This document shows, one piece after another, positions 46,750-59,520 of a stretch of DNA of 64,000 bases (position 1 is its first letter; each line of letters starts with the position of its first letter). The stretch is taken from the NCBI GenBank assembly GCA_015680685.1, contig MNCI01018878.1, positions 301,187 to 365,186 of the forward strand, read 5' to 3'. Below the pieces are notes generated by a model. That model saw only the letters and a program-made list of their open reading frames with translations, made no database searches and was not told the origin of the DNA. Source of the stretch: Gnetum montanum (lineage: Eukaryota > Streptophyta > Gnetopsida > Gnetales > Gnetaceae). Position numbers and translations under genes: made by a program.

Positions 46750-47450
46750 AGAGAAATTCTCTATGAATCACTAGTAGTAGCTATTATGTCTAAGGATTGA
46801 TTTGACATCTTTGACTATCTTTGTTTGGTATGTAATTCCTTAGATGATCATTATCTATTTTGGGTCAACCTCAATCCCTTCTTGTGAAATTCCGTGCCCC
46901 AACACAATGCCTTCTTGGACCATGAGATGACTCTTTTGCTAATTGAGTTGTAGATTTCTTTTAACACATCTCTTTAATACTTGTTTAAGGTGGTTCAAGT
47001 CTTGCTCAAACATAGCTCCGTAGGTGGAAAAGTCATCTAGGAAGACTTCCATACCACTATTGATCTACTACTAGAAAATATTAAGGACTAAAAGTTGAAA
47101 TGTTGTAGGGGCATTGCATAGATTGAATGGCCTCTTACAATATGCAAAAAATCCCAAAGGACTTGTGAATGTTATCTTGGCCTGATATTTTGGCATAATT
47201 TGGATTTGGTTATAGCCACTATAACCATCTAAGAAGCTAGAATAGCAATGCCTAGATATGGTATCCAACACTTGATCCAAAAATGGAAATGAAAAGTAAT
47301 CTTTAAATGTCATCATGTTCAATAGCATAATGTCAATGTAGACTTGCCATTTACCATTTTTCTTTAGCACAATTACGAGTGGGCTAACCCACTCACTATT
47401 TGTAATGGGATAGATGAACCCTACCTTGAGGAGTTACTTTATTTCCTCCT
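46750..47450 (-). pseudogene. H2 reverse transcriptase remnant
   Basis: 47370-47071 contains FKDYFSFPFLDQVLDTISRH, SFLDGYSGYNQIQI and KRPFNLCNAPTTFQ. The catalytic FLDD (EVFLDDFSTYGAMF) lies just downstream, near 47050-47030. Stops separate these parts. Confidence 0.8.
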
Positions 47451-47999
47451 AGATAATTTGCTTTAATTTGGGGTTTAGCTACCTTTCCAGTTGCTTTCTT
47501 AGCTTCATGGTTGATTTTGTGTAAATTTGATGTTGGCATATTCTTGGATAAATTCTTGTTAGCTTGGGATATGACTAAGCAAAGGCTATTGGCTATCTGT
47601 TAACCACCTTTACTAGCTTTTCTTTTTGTTCAGGAACAAGTTTGACATTGATTATGATTGGCTTATCATTATTTAAGAATGCATATTCCATGCCAGCTTA
47701 GCTCTATGGGCTCCTTCTTGAAGTTATTAAGTATTTCCAACTCTTCCAAATAAGTATCATCTTCATTATTAGACAATTGGTGATGAACTTGCTCAAGTTC
47801 ATCCATGCTTTTAACATAAGCACATGTTAGGCTCTTAGTTGGTTCCATGCATAATTTGATGCTATCTGAGTTAGCTTTCATCCATAGGGTTTCCTCCTAC
47901 TTTGTGGCTGATACGTATAGGCACCTTTGTATTTTTGTTTCTTGTGCACACTAATTTCATGCTTTAATAGATGTACTTTTAACAGACTAAATTTTCTAC

Positions 48000-48420
48000 A
48001 TGTAATTGCATGCATTATCATTGTACAGAATGCATGGAATGTGCTTCTTTTCTAACTTTCCAAATTCATTTTCTTTGGATATTTTGAAGGAGAGGTTTCT
48101 TATGTCCATAAGTGCATTAACTATGCTTAACCAAGCACTTTCCATAATGATGGGAAGGTCACCTTTGTAGTTTTTAACCTTGATCACCAGAAAATTAGTA
48201 GGATAGGACCAATGACTTAGTGTGGTTACAATGTCCTCCATGAATTCTAAAGGAACAATGATTGATTGGTCTGCCAATTCTATATGAATGTTGCTCTTCT
48301 TGAGAGGTGGTAGGTTCTAGGCATTGTACATGTCCTGATAGATGAGGTTGACATCAAAACTAGAATCAAGAAGAGCTTTGCATAGCTCATGTCCAATGAT
48401 CTACAAGTAAATGAGAGGAC
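48000..48420 (-). pseudogene. H2 aspartic protease remnant
   Basis: ALLDSSFDVNLI keeps the active-site Asp. The open segment 48277-47996 has SIIVPLEFMEDIVTTL and PIIMESAWLSIVNALMDIR (ILG-type motif). The glycine of the D-S/T-G triplet reads Ser. The protease-RT linker (MDELEQVHHQLSNNED) follows at 47881-47669. Confidence 0.65.
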
Positions 48421-49099
48421 TTACTCAATTAGATCTTTTCATGGGAAGATTTCCATCCTTGATCCAATTGAAAACAACATGAGTTAGCATCATAGTGCAA
48501 ATCTGAAATGGCATTTGGTTTGAGGTGCACTCGATGGTTTTTGATGTAGAGGACGAGGGTGTTAGAGATGTAGGGTGACTAGTTGCACTAGGTTATGAGG
48601 GTTTAGGAGGACTATTGGGTTAGAAAAAGGATTATTTCTTGGCTCAATTATCTGAACCACTTGGCAGAAAAAACAATTATAAGTGTATAGCCCTCATAGC
48701 ATTTTGTTGCTTTGGCTATGAAGGAATTTCTTCCAACATGGATGGAACATGAGGTAACTAGGTAGACGGTGGAGGGATGTGTGTAGATAGATGCGAAGGG
48801 TGGTATGGATATGGGTTCTTTCCTCAAGTAGATGGTGAAAGTGTTCAATGGTACTCTAGAGGGTAATAGTGATGTTGGAATGAGATGTCACTTATGAAAC
48901 ATTTTGGAGAGATGGGTTGTTGAACATAGTACCTGTATGGATCTAGTTACTTATAAGGATACTACTATCTTGGTGGCAACATTTCCCATGATTTTGGTTG
49001 GTGCCACTATTGATATTATTCATATGATTGTGGTGGAGCTCCACTTGGGTAATAAGCTTGTTGTTTCTAGTGGAATTACCTTGGATTACCTTGAGGATA

Positions 49100-50690
49100 A
49101 GGTAATCATCTAAGTGCTTGCTACATGCTAGTCAAGGATTCAGTGCATACAGCCCAGACTCTTTTAAGTGTGACACCATAGGGCAACACCCATTTGGATG
49201 TTTGTACTAATAGATGTTACAACCAGTATCTTCTTTGGAGTATATCTCTACAACTTCATCTACTATAGTAGATTTGCCCTTACCTCTCTGGTAGGCATGT
49301 TCAACTTATTTTTGTCTTCTACGATCATGATCACTATCTTGCTCTTTGGATTCTTCAATAATCTTCATAGCAGTTTGGAATTTTTCATCCAACTAATCCC
49401 ATAATTTATCAACCTTTGCTAAAATATCAAAAATATATTTTTGAATGGGTAAGATTTTCTTGTTCATCACTTCATCGACTGGTAACTCCTTGTCATAAAA
49501 GTGGACCTCCTATTTCTTGATGGAAGGGTCCCTACTATACTCTTCTACACTTTCCCTTTTTTACAACTCATCTTCTTCTATTGCTACCTGCTCTATTAGC
49601 CTTTGGATCTAATGAGCTCTTAATTCAGACAGTCTTTCTTGGGCATAAACTGCAAGAGTTCTTCTAGTTTCAACTTTGAGCCCATCTATGATGTGGTAGA
49701 TTTGTTTCCTTTGAGAATAATCATGGCCAAGGCATCGATGTAAGAGTGAATAATATCTACCCATGGTGGCATTCAAAGGTTCATGTGTTTCCTATTTCCA
49801 ACCTTGGATCTACCTTCTCATATTGGACACTCTAATGTACATCTCATATTGTCATTAAATAGCTCTAACATGGTACTCCATTCGTGAATGGATTCAGGTT
49901 CCAAGAACCAGTACTAGCTCTCAGCTTCCTTAATGAGTGTCCTAGGGAAAAGCTTGAGTTTCTACTAGTATTTTTCAATGTTCTATAAGACACAAGCATC
50001 GTGGAAAGCTTTTAGATGATTCTGCAGACCAAAATTGTATTCCCCCTCAAATAGTGGGATATTATTCATGTCTAGACACTTGATTTGGCTATCTCTCACA
50101 TGCTTGGTTGGAATCTTTACTACCTCTACAATGTTGAGCATGATTTAAGTCACCAATAGAGGTTCATCATCATGATTATGTCGATGACTCTAATAATGGT
50201 TTCTATCACCTCTACATTCTTGATGGCCTTGACAGTCTCTATTGTCTTATTGATCACCTCCATCATAATTATTTTGACAATGGCTTCTATGAGAACTGGA
50301 AGATGAAGAGGAATGTTTGGAATTGGATGAATATGATTAAGAGGAAGGTGGACTACCACTACCATCACTATGTCCACCACCACCTCTTCATTCATTATGA
50401 TCACCATCCTTAGATCCCTTGTCATTATGATATTTACTTGAGTCCCTACATTGATTGTCACTTTTTTCTGAACCTAGTTTATGAATGATGAATTGTAGGT
50501 TCAAGGTCATACCCTCATCACCAATAATAAAGGGTGGATAATTTTCATATTGAAAACCCTTAGGGATAGGATCCACATTTTCATCTTGGTTTAGCAGGAA
50601 TAAGAAATTAGTGAAATGTTTTCCCTTTGCAAGCTCATGATGCTTTACCTAGTGTTGATCTCACTTGCATTGTGTTTCTAATATTGAATA
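49100..50690 (-). pseudogene. H2 gag remnant
   Basis: It is the inverted counterpart of the H1 gag, with the same His/Ser/Asp-rich low-complexity stretch (about 50150-50570) and core, and heavily broken. Confidence 0.65.
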
Positions 50691-51163
50691 AAAATATATA
50701 GTAACTTGAGTATGGATAGACAATAACAACTTGCATTTCTTGTTAATTATTTAAATTATTATTATCAATAATGTGGATCATTCCAAAGGATGAATTTCTA
50801 GGTGATGGGAGAAGATTCGAAGTTGATGCACACTAAAAATATATTTGCAATGTAACTATGTAAATAACACGGTAAGATTTACAGACATTAAAATTATTAA
50901 TGTAAAATGCAAAAAATTATTTATTTTTAAATTTTTAAATATGCATAAATAAATTTGGTATTCTACTCTTGAATTTCGTAGAATTTGTTGTTGTTCTCAC
51001 TCGCATCGTTTTGATTCTGGTTTTGGAAATCGTTCTTTCCTTTGCACTCATCAATTCTAGATTTCAAGTTTCTTTGATCCATAGTCATCCTCGACCTCAG
51101 CCATGTGCAAGCCCATTGCCATGACCTCCATGAATCACATTATTTGTTGTAAATGATGGTTGT
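50691..51163. other. AT-rich spacer before element C
   Basis: No gene is visible. 51159-51163 (GTTGT) is the left target duplication of C. Confidence 0.55.
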
Positions 51164-51961
51164 TGATGGGACGCGATATCGCATTGTCCCTCGCGATATC
51201 AAGTACCTGATATCACGGTGCACTTCCAAGTCTATAAATAAGAGGTGGCTCTTCCTTGTTTCTCATCCTAGGCTTAGACGATAGTGAAACTCTGGCAGGT
51301 TTACCTCTCCAGAGATAGATTAATTTCCATGTGCCCACAGTAGGAACTCCAAAGTGAATGGATCTTTATTCGAGCAAATATTGTACCTGAACACAAGTTT
51401 GTGTACGGCAATAAATGCAAACTTCTTGGATAAACATTGGAGTGCATGGAATAGGCTAATTAGGACTTTTATTTATTATTATTTATTTTTTATCATTTAG
51501 ATTATTTATTAGTTATTAAATCTCTCTCAACCCTTCTCTCATAGTTAAGTGCCTTAGTATGACTGCTTTGAGCACGTGTATTACGCTTGGTGATCCCAGC
51601 AATGACTAGCGTTTGGTAACCAAGGTTGCATTGCTTTAGGGTGTGAACGGTAAGTGGGAATGAATGTTGATGCTAGGTTAATTAAGGCTTAGTTAGTTAG
51701 TTAAAGTTAGTCAATTCTTCTCTTCACCCTTCACCTTACTAGCATAGGAGATAAAACTAGAAAAGACATAAAAATCACATACCTCAGACTTACTTAACCA
51801 TACAACCGTGAAAACTACAAGTAATTCTGGGAATACAACGAATGATTAACCGTAAGTGTTCCATAAGTCGTGTAGGCACTTAGTCTACGGAGTTTGCCCG
51901 AATCGTGTGTGCTACGCTTGTATTTCTATGGTTGAGTGTAGGGGTACCTCACCACTCATCA
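51164..51961 (+). repeat. Element C 5' LTR
   Basis: 798 bp. GATATC lies at 51175, 51195 and 51209, with TATAAATA at 51233-51240. It ends ACTCATCA. A PBS (TGGTGCTGTTGCCGGGGA, 51963-51980) follows. Confidence 0.88.
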
Positions 51962-52104
51962 TTGGTGCTGTTGCCGGGGACTAAGTGTTGTGCGCTAAGT
52001 AGAACATAGGAGATCACTCACATAGTTGGGAACTTAAACAAACCCTTAGGGTTAATTAAACAAAAAATTATATAATAGTTAAATAGCACACTAAATAAAT
52101 AACA

Positions 52105-53570
52105 ATGTCTTCTTCTTCTAACAAAAGCAATTCACCACCTAGGACTAACACAAGAAATAGTCGGTAGTCTAAAACACATAACCAAAATCCACCAGTTCCT
52201 CAACAACATCAGGTAGTGTATACTCATCCCAATGAGTACATACTAGATTTTACCTTTATCCTCCATCAAGATGAATAGCTGTGATGGAGAGACTTGTAAG
52301 GTAACATAGTGTTACCTCCAGATCGTTTAGTCCAAACATGCTCCTTTGTGCTCTTGCACAAATAGGCATGATACAGCTCTATGATGAATACATTATAGGT
52401 GATTTCAACATAAGGGATTATCATCCCATACTAACACAATGTATAAGGGACTCACGGAAGGAGAGCCACCATATATTATTGAAGGGCAAAGGGGTCCCGC
52501 ATGTCCTAAGTGAAATTGGAGATGGTGAACTAGTTATAATAGGTTCTCTATCGAATGATATTTCCCCTTCTAACGATGGTGAGGAGGTGGGGTATCAGAA
52601 CCTACGCTCCACGATACACAACCCTAGTTCTGATTCCCATGAATGTCAATTGTTCACTGAGGGAACAACAACACATGACAAGGACGGGCACTTGGATTGT
52701 CATCACGATCGGGGCCGTAGCAGTCGAAGACAAGGTAGGAGACATCGTCATGGAGATGGATATCCTTCTTCTTCTCCTTCATCACATCCTTCACCCTTTC
52801 CTTCCACATTTGGGCACAACCACAAAGAGCATAATGGTGAGGATAGAGGTAGGAAAAATGAGAGACCTCGACAAGAGAGTCGAGAGCGAGGAAAAGGGAA
52901 TGAATGAAGGGAAAGTAGGGAACAACATAGACATCATAGATGTCATGAAAGAGATGATCATGATGAGCCCCTACTTGCAACCCGAAGTATCCTAGATATC
53001 ACTGAGGTAGCTAGAATAGTGACAAGGCATCAAAGAGATAGTTGGATCAAAAGATTAGATATGAATAATATCCCACGGTTTGAGGGGGGATATAACACTA
53101 ATCCACAACATCATTTACAGGCATTCCACGATGCCTACGCCTTGCAAAATATAGAGAACGAGTGGCAGAAACTGAAGTTATTTCCTAGGACACTCATAAA
53201 GGAAGCAGAGAGTTGGTATTGGTCCTTAGAACTGGAAACCATTAGGAGGTGGAGTACGATGTTAGAATTTTTTAATGATAAATATTAAACGTACTCCATA
53301 GTTTCTAACTTGCGTAAGCAGATCCAAGGATGGAAGCAAGGTACTCATGAACCCTTGGTTGTTGCCATGGGCTGATACTATGCATTGTTACATTGTTTCC
53401 TAGGCCATGGATACACACAATGGGACCAACTTCTCCACATCATAGATGGGCTAAGACATGAGACTAGGAAAACCCTTAGGACTTATGCCCAAGGAAGACT
53501 ATCAGAACTTAGAGCCCATGAAATTCATCGATTGTTGGAGCAAGTAGCCAAAGAAGAAGGGGAGCTATAG
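52105..53570 (+). pseudogene. Element C gag remnant
   Basis: ATG at 52105 (MSSSSNKSN) leads to the YTHPNEYILDFTFILHQDE block shared with H1. A Ser/His/Arg-rich stretch (52338-52907) follows in a shifted frame. The gag core 53019-53570 has NNIPRFEGGYNTNPQHHLQA, WQKLKLFPRTLIKEAESWYW, and LLHIIDGLRHETRKTL. Single stops at 53286-53288 and about 53373 split the core. Confidence 0.78.
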
Positions 53571-54559
53571 AAAAGAGAAAGCGTAGAAGAATATAACCAT
53601 GATCCTTCCCTTGGAAAGAAGGGATTGAGATTTTGTGATGAGGAGGATGAGTCACCACTCAAAGAGTTGGTGAATAGAAAAACCTTGCCGATTTAAAAGC
53701 TAACAACAGAAGTATCAGCTAAGGTGGATCAATTGTGGGATTCCTTAGACTCTACACTTGAAACTATCTTAAAAATCGTATAGGAGCCTAAGGAGCAACG
53801 AAGTAGTGACAAAGACAAGAAAAAGTAGAGAGATTCAGGCCCTGCACATAATAAGAGTAAGGGAAAAATAACTATTTTCGATGAGGTTGTGGATTCTAAC
53901 ATAGAAAATGACGATGGATGTGAGATCTGCTAATATTACCATCCTAAAGGATGTTGTTCAATCATCTCACATTTGCAAGAGTCTGGGTTGTATGCACTTA
54001 ACCCAAGAATTAACCAACGGCAAGCACCCCAAAGGTTACGTTATCCCCCAAGGTAACCCAAGATAGTCCCACCAACTGTTAATGTACTATCCAAGTGGAA
54101 CTCCACCACAACCCATTGGGCAACATCAGCAGTGGCAATACCCACAATCATGGGGGATGCCACTGCCGAGACAACAATACCCTTACCGGTAACCCGATCC
54201 TTATGGCTATTATGTGTAGCAGCCAGTTTCTCCAAGTGACTCTATGGATCACACAACTCCACAACGTCACTACCAAGTTTTGGAGTACTTTAGAAGGATT
54301 CCTTCTCCTTCGGGAGACACTCCACATATGTTCCATCCTCCAAATGCATTTGCCACTCTTACGCTGGTAGTTCCACTACCATTCGCTCCAACAATGCAAG
54401 GGGAACTCCCCACTCAACTACAGCAACGTAACGCTACAAGAGCCGTAAACATTCAACCCACTACTGGTTCTAACAACCACAAGAATAGAAGACCTTATTT
54501 AGAATAAAAATCCTAGACAAGCTCTCACAACAACAAGCGGTTGAGTCTATGCACGCTCC

Positions 54560-54860
54560 TCCAACATACAAGACTTCGGACTTCCCTTCCATCCAACAAC
54601 AGAGCTGCACACATATGGTTATGTTAACGCATACCATTACCGATTGGATCAAGGTAGGCCACCTTCCCAGGAAACTCTCTGATCCTGGAAGCCCCTTAAT
54701 CTATCTACAAGTCGCTGGGAACGAACCACATAAGGCTTTTCTTAACTCAGGTTCCAGAGTCAACTTAATCTCACGAGAAATGTATCAAGCCTAGAAACTA
54801 TCCCAACTTAAGAATAGTAACATTCAACTAGAGTTGGCTGACTAGTCCATCACCATTCCC
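54560..54860 (+). pseudogene. Element C protease fragment with Asp-to-Asn active site
   Basis: LIYLQVAGNEPHKAF is followed by LNSGSRVNLISREMYQA; relatives have LLD at this place. The frame stops at TAG near 54792 and the sequence passes into the 3' LTR near 54860. Confidence 0.7.
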
Positions 54861-55629
54861 TTGATATCGTCCCGCGTGATATCGCGGTGCATCACCAAGT
54901 GTATAAATAAGAGGTGGCTCTCCCTTGTTTCTCATCCTAGGCTTAGATGATAGCGAAACTCTAGCAGTTTTACCTCTCCAGAGATAGATTAATTTCCATG
55001 TAACCACAATAGGAGCTCCAAAGTGAACAGATCTTTATTCGAGCAAATATTGTACCTGAACACAAGTTTTTGTACGGAAATAATGATGAACTTCTTGGAT
55101 AAACCTTGGAGTGCATGGAATAGGCTAATTAGGACTTTTATTTATTGTTATTTACTATTTATCATTTAAATGCTTTATTAGTTATTAAATCTCTCTCAAC
55201 CCTTCTCTCCTAGTTAAGTGCCTCAGTACGACCGCTTCGAGCACGTGCGTTAAGCTTGGTGATCCTAGCAACGACTGGCGTTTGGTAACCAAGGTTGCAT
55301 TAGTTCAGGGTGTGAACGGTAAGTGGGAACAGATGCTAACACTAGGCTAATTAAGGCTTAGTTAGTTAGTTAAAGTTAGTCAATTAGTCTCTTCACCCTT
55401 CACCTTACTAGCATAGGAGATAAAACAGAAAAGACATAAAAATCAAATACCTCAGACTTACTTAACCATACAACCGTGACAACTACAAGTAAGTTTGGGA
55501 AGATAATGAATGATTAACCTTAAGTGTTCCATAAGGCATGTAGGCACTTAGTCTACGAAGTTCGACCGGATCACGCGTGCTACGCTCGTATTCGTATGGT
55601 TGAGTGTAGGGGCACCTTGCCACTCATCA
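54860..55629 (+). repeat. Element C 3' LTR (5' end truncated)
   Basis: It aligns with the 5' LTR from its second GATATC on. GATATC lies at 54863 and 54878 and TATAAATA at 54902-54909. It ends CACTCATCA. The TGATGGGA start is missing. Confidence 0.8.
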
Positions 55630-55634
55630 GTTGT

Positions 55635-56692
55635 TATATATGATCTTCAATAGATTGATCTATGCCTTCCCTATTAGAACTAATAGTAGCAGGATTCATG
55701 TTTTTGAAAATGTCTAAATTCAAATATTCAACTTCATCATGCCTAAACATGCATCTTAAGTCTAATATCTTATAATAAAATTTAGTTTTATTTTCCTACA
55801 TATTCAAAATATTTTCTTTCTATTTTTAAGCATATTCTAAATTCATTATTTCATTATATCTTTTAAAACTTATTGTTTACATAACATGGATGTTATTGAG
55901 AATTTGAGTTTTGAAAGATTTTAGTGGTTAGTGTGAACCTTGACTAATGTGATTAAATGATCATTATCCTATCCATTAGGGTTCTAAACCAAGTCCAATC
56001 ACTTACCAATGATATCACATTATATCATACTAAGTTCTTATAATACCCTATCCTACCACTCCTGGCTAGGATGAAGTGATGCTTAGGGTCACTAGTAACA
56101 ACACAATGGAAGCATGATAAACTATAAACTAATGATGCATAAAAATGCATTAAGAATAAACCACTCAATATAAAATATTAAGAAAGATTAAATTTCATAA
56201 AAATCCATGCCAAATTTAAAAATAAGCATACTTTTTAATTTATAAAATTGTATATCTCTACACAAACTAAAGCTCAATATTGCTTTCACAAGATACAAAA
56301 GATAAATATAATCATATACATAAGAGTATAGTGAGGGTCATACAAACATGAATAGTCCATACTATTGTACATGAAAATATACATCAACCAGTCCTAGAAT
56401 TTTTTTCCCTCTGCTCTATGTCTCTTAATGCTTTCCTACATCCCTATGGCTTCCACCTATAACTAAAAAAAGTTAGCATAAAATTGAGTGAGAAGCTTTT
56501 ATAGTTCCCTTGTTAAATGGTAAACAAATGCTGCATTGGAGGAGAGGAATGGGATACAAAATAACCTACATCAACTATTAGTCTTACACATGCGTAAGTA
56601 ACACATGTACATACCATATATTATAGAACACTAGCATAATCATTACTAAAGAGAATACATAGCGATCATACAATTATAGATATAATCACTAT
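55635..56692. other. AT-rich spacer between C and F
   Basis: No gene, domain or clear repeat is seen. Confidence 0.5.
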
Positions 56693-57518
56693 TGATGAGC
56701 AGAGAGTAGTCCCTATGACCATCCAAATTAGTAATGTTCACTAAGCAATCCAATCAAATTCTGTAGACTTTAGATCTGTAAGTACACTAGGTCTAGGTAA
56801 TGAACCTAATAGACATGATTTTTGTCTTCTTAGTTCACTTATGAAGTGCAAAAGTATAGTTAAGTGTAACTAAGGCATTTTATTTTTATCATTTTGTGTT
56901 TTTTGTTTAATTTGTCTAAGTGCTAAGAAATAAAGTAATTAAATGGTTAATTAATCTAATAACTAACTAATTCTTAGCTAATCCTAACATAAGCATTCAT
57001 CCCCATTTTTTGTACACATCCTAAACACATTACAATTCTACTAAGTTACCAAGCATTAAGCGCTATTAGGATTACCAAGTGTTAACTGTATGCTCAAGAT
57101 GATCATACTTATGTACTTTAATTATCAAAAAATTAATTAATTAAGTGAATGCATTAAAGTAAAGTACATAAGTAATAAATGCATTAAGTAAACATTAAGC
57201 TAAGTCCATGTGCTACAAGGTTTATGAAGAAAGATCATCTTTATTTCCATTCACATCAAGGTGCTCAGGTACATCAGTGCCTAAATAAAGATCTGTATAC
57301 TTCTCAATGCTACTATGGCCACTTAGAAAATATTCTAACTCTGGGAAGATGAAAATGTTAGAGTTTAACTAAAAACTAATGAATGGATGCCATAAATGTA
57401 GTTGGTGAGCATATATTTATAGGTAAAACAAGACACTACGTTGACACGTACTCATCAACATAGCAAACTACATGTCGATGGAATCCCATTAATGCAAGTG
57501 TATGGCAACAAGTCATCA
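56693..57518 (-). repeat. LTR F: reverse-oriented LTR of the H type
   Basis: On the minus strand it runs TGATGACTTG...GCTCATCA, with CCTATAAATA near 57423 and the GTAATTAAGC-like and AGTACATAAG blocks of the H1 LTR. No matching target duplication was found, so it may be a solo LTR or the displaced 5' LTR of H2. Confidence 0.65.
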
Positions 57519-57579
57519 TACCTCCACAACCAAATGAAAACTTGTCCTTGAGTGAAAAAAAGGAGGAACAATTTATTTT

Positions 57580-58337
57580 CCCTCCAGAGTAGCGAAGCTC
57601 TGGCAGTTTGATCCCTCCAGAGTTAGATTTTTTCCCATATTTGCCTGCAGTGTGGTGAATGTAATTGTACGGTGTCTTTATTCATGTGTGTCGTACTTGG
57701 ACACGCACATGACTGGCAATAAAGATCGAGATTACTTCATCATTGCAGCATTCACTTTGTTATTTATTTATCTTTTATTTATTTAATGTTATTTACTTTT
57801 CTCTCTCTCACCCTTAAACTCCTAGAACGCGGAACGAGTACGACTTGATTACGAGCATTTAAGTGTGACTGCTTGGTAGCCTAGTGGTGTAGCTAGGATC
57901 TACGCTTGGTAACCCAGTGGCGTATCAGGGATCTGATCTTGGTAATCCCAGTGGTGTACCTAGGATCTATGCTTGGTAGTCCCAGTGGTAGTCGTGCATG
58001 AAGTCCAAGATGTGTACAGTTGATCAAGGAATCGGTTGCTCGTCGCACTTAGGCTAGATTAGATTTTCTTACCCTTTTCCTCCTAGCTTAGATTAGTTAA
58101 TTATTACTTTCCACTACCTTCAAGAGTAGCATTAGGTTAGAACACATCATACACCTCACTCTGGACTAAACCATACATGACAAATGATAAATACTAGTCC
58201 AGGTGGGAAGACAACGAACTACGACCTAAGGATAGCTATGTAGGTGCCACAACTAGTCCATCTGCAGAGTTCGACCAGATCACACGTGCTACACTTGTTT
58301 CGTATGGTTGAGTGTAGGGGTACCTCGCCACTCATCA
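57580..58337 (+). repeat. Element D 5' LTR, truncated and chimeric
   Basis: The start (CTCTGGCAG...CCTCCAGAG) matches the R region of LTR C. From TGCCTGCAGTGTGGTGA onward it matches LTR A. It ends CGCCACTCATCA. Confidence 0.7.
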
Positions 58338-59520
58338 CCACACCTAGAAACATGGTAGAACACCATTCGACAATTGGATAAAAGGGCTGAAGAAAATGAG
58401 GATAGGGGCTCAACCGCAAAACATAAGTATCAATGTGATGTTTACCTATACAATCACCCAAAAGGCCAATGCCCAATCTTGTCACATCTACATGAGCGTT
58501 GGGAAAGAATGTTACATCTAGATTTCATACAGAAGTACATGGTTGGGTGCATTCCTATCCCACAACTTTATGGGCAATTCCACAAGCCATCGTATTATCC
58601 GTGGGCAAATTCTTATTGGCCTTAGTACTATGCTCAACTATAGTGGCAAAACCCCCAATCATGGGGGAGGCCATCGCCAAACTGGCCACACCCTTCATAC
58701 CATCCGAAACCAAGTGCTTATCATGTTCAACACCCTATTTCTCCAATTGGATCAACATCCTCTACTTCACCTCGTCGTTATCATTCTCCCAAGTATCATC
58801 AACCCATGCCCTCTCCTACGGGATTACCACCTCATGTTCTTTACACTCCTCCTTACTCTCAATATTCTCATCCTCCACCTCCTTCTACATTGCCACCAGT
58901 TGTATCAGAATGTTTTACATCACAGCATCAACCAACGAACATCACTTATGCTACTATTGTCAACAGCAGTGGGAGTCCTCCACAACGTTGATAGCATCCT
59001 TTCTTGAGGCATGATCGTAGAAAGAGACAACATGGTTTTGAAACCACTGCATCTTCCAACTTAGCACAAGCCCAGCACTATGATGCATCTACCTCCTCGA
59101 ACTCAATGACTCTTATTACCTCATCTAGGTCATTAATTAATGCTCCTACAACCATGCGGCCCAATGAATATAATCATGAGATGAGACATATTGATCCTTG
59201 CATACCATCTTATAGTCACAGGTGCCATAGTGGGCCAACTTCTTATCACATGACCACATCTCATAATCTGCCCCACTATGCCTANTAGCTTCTTATCACA
59301 TGACCACATCTCATAATCTGCCCCACTATGCCTACTTTTAATCAAGTGTGTGAACCCCAATATGGGTACATTCCTGCCACCACACCAAAAGACACTTAGT
59401 GGTTTGGATATGACTAGACTCCAATAGTTCTAATATGCATGGATCCAAACTTTCCATTTATTAATTCTTTCCATGATACAAGGTTCAGTCATGAGGAACA
59501 CCTTCCATTCTAATAAGCAG
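58338..59520 (+). pseudogene. Element D gag C-terminal remnant
   Basis: It starts inside gag (TRQLDKRAEENEDRG). QCDVYLYNHPKGQCPILSHL is shared with the A gag, followed by a Ser/Pro/His-rich tail with YAT(I/S)VNSSG. One N at 59285 sits in a local duplication of about 48 bp. The N-terminal gag half is deleted. Confidence 0.65.

Larger units (their letters stand above)
44880..50690 (-). mobile_element. H2: inverted, decayed Athila-like element (gag to integrase)
   Basis: It is the same family as H1 in the opposite orientation. Order on the minus strand: gag (about 50690-49100), protease (about 48420-48000), RT (about 47450-46750), RNase H (about 46640-46138), integrase (about 46100-44880). Homology with H1 begins near 50690 in the gag N-terminus, so the 5' LTR and PBS are not adjacent. 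It is the only Athila-type copy here with a complete pol domain order. Confidence 0.8.
51164..55629 (+). mobile_element. Element C: truncated Athila-like element, target duplication GTTGT
   Basis: The 5' LTR (51164-51961) begins TGATGGGACGCG and the 3' LTR ends CACTCATCA at 55629. GTTGT flanks both sides (51159-51163 and 55630-55634). Internal content is PBS, gag and the start of protease, then an abrupt jump into the 3' LTR, so RT, RNase H and integrase are absent. Confidence 0.85.

Noticed and set aside
52555-52995. 146-codon frame in element C
   Set aside because: Alternative frame of the Ser/His/Arg-rich gag stretch.
58499-59007. 171- and 154-codon frames in element D
   Set aside because: Overlapping alternative frames of the gag tail.
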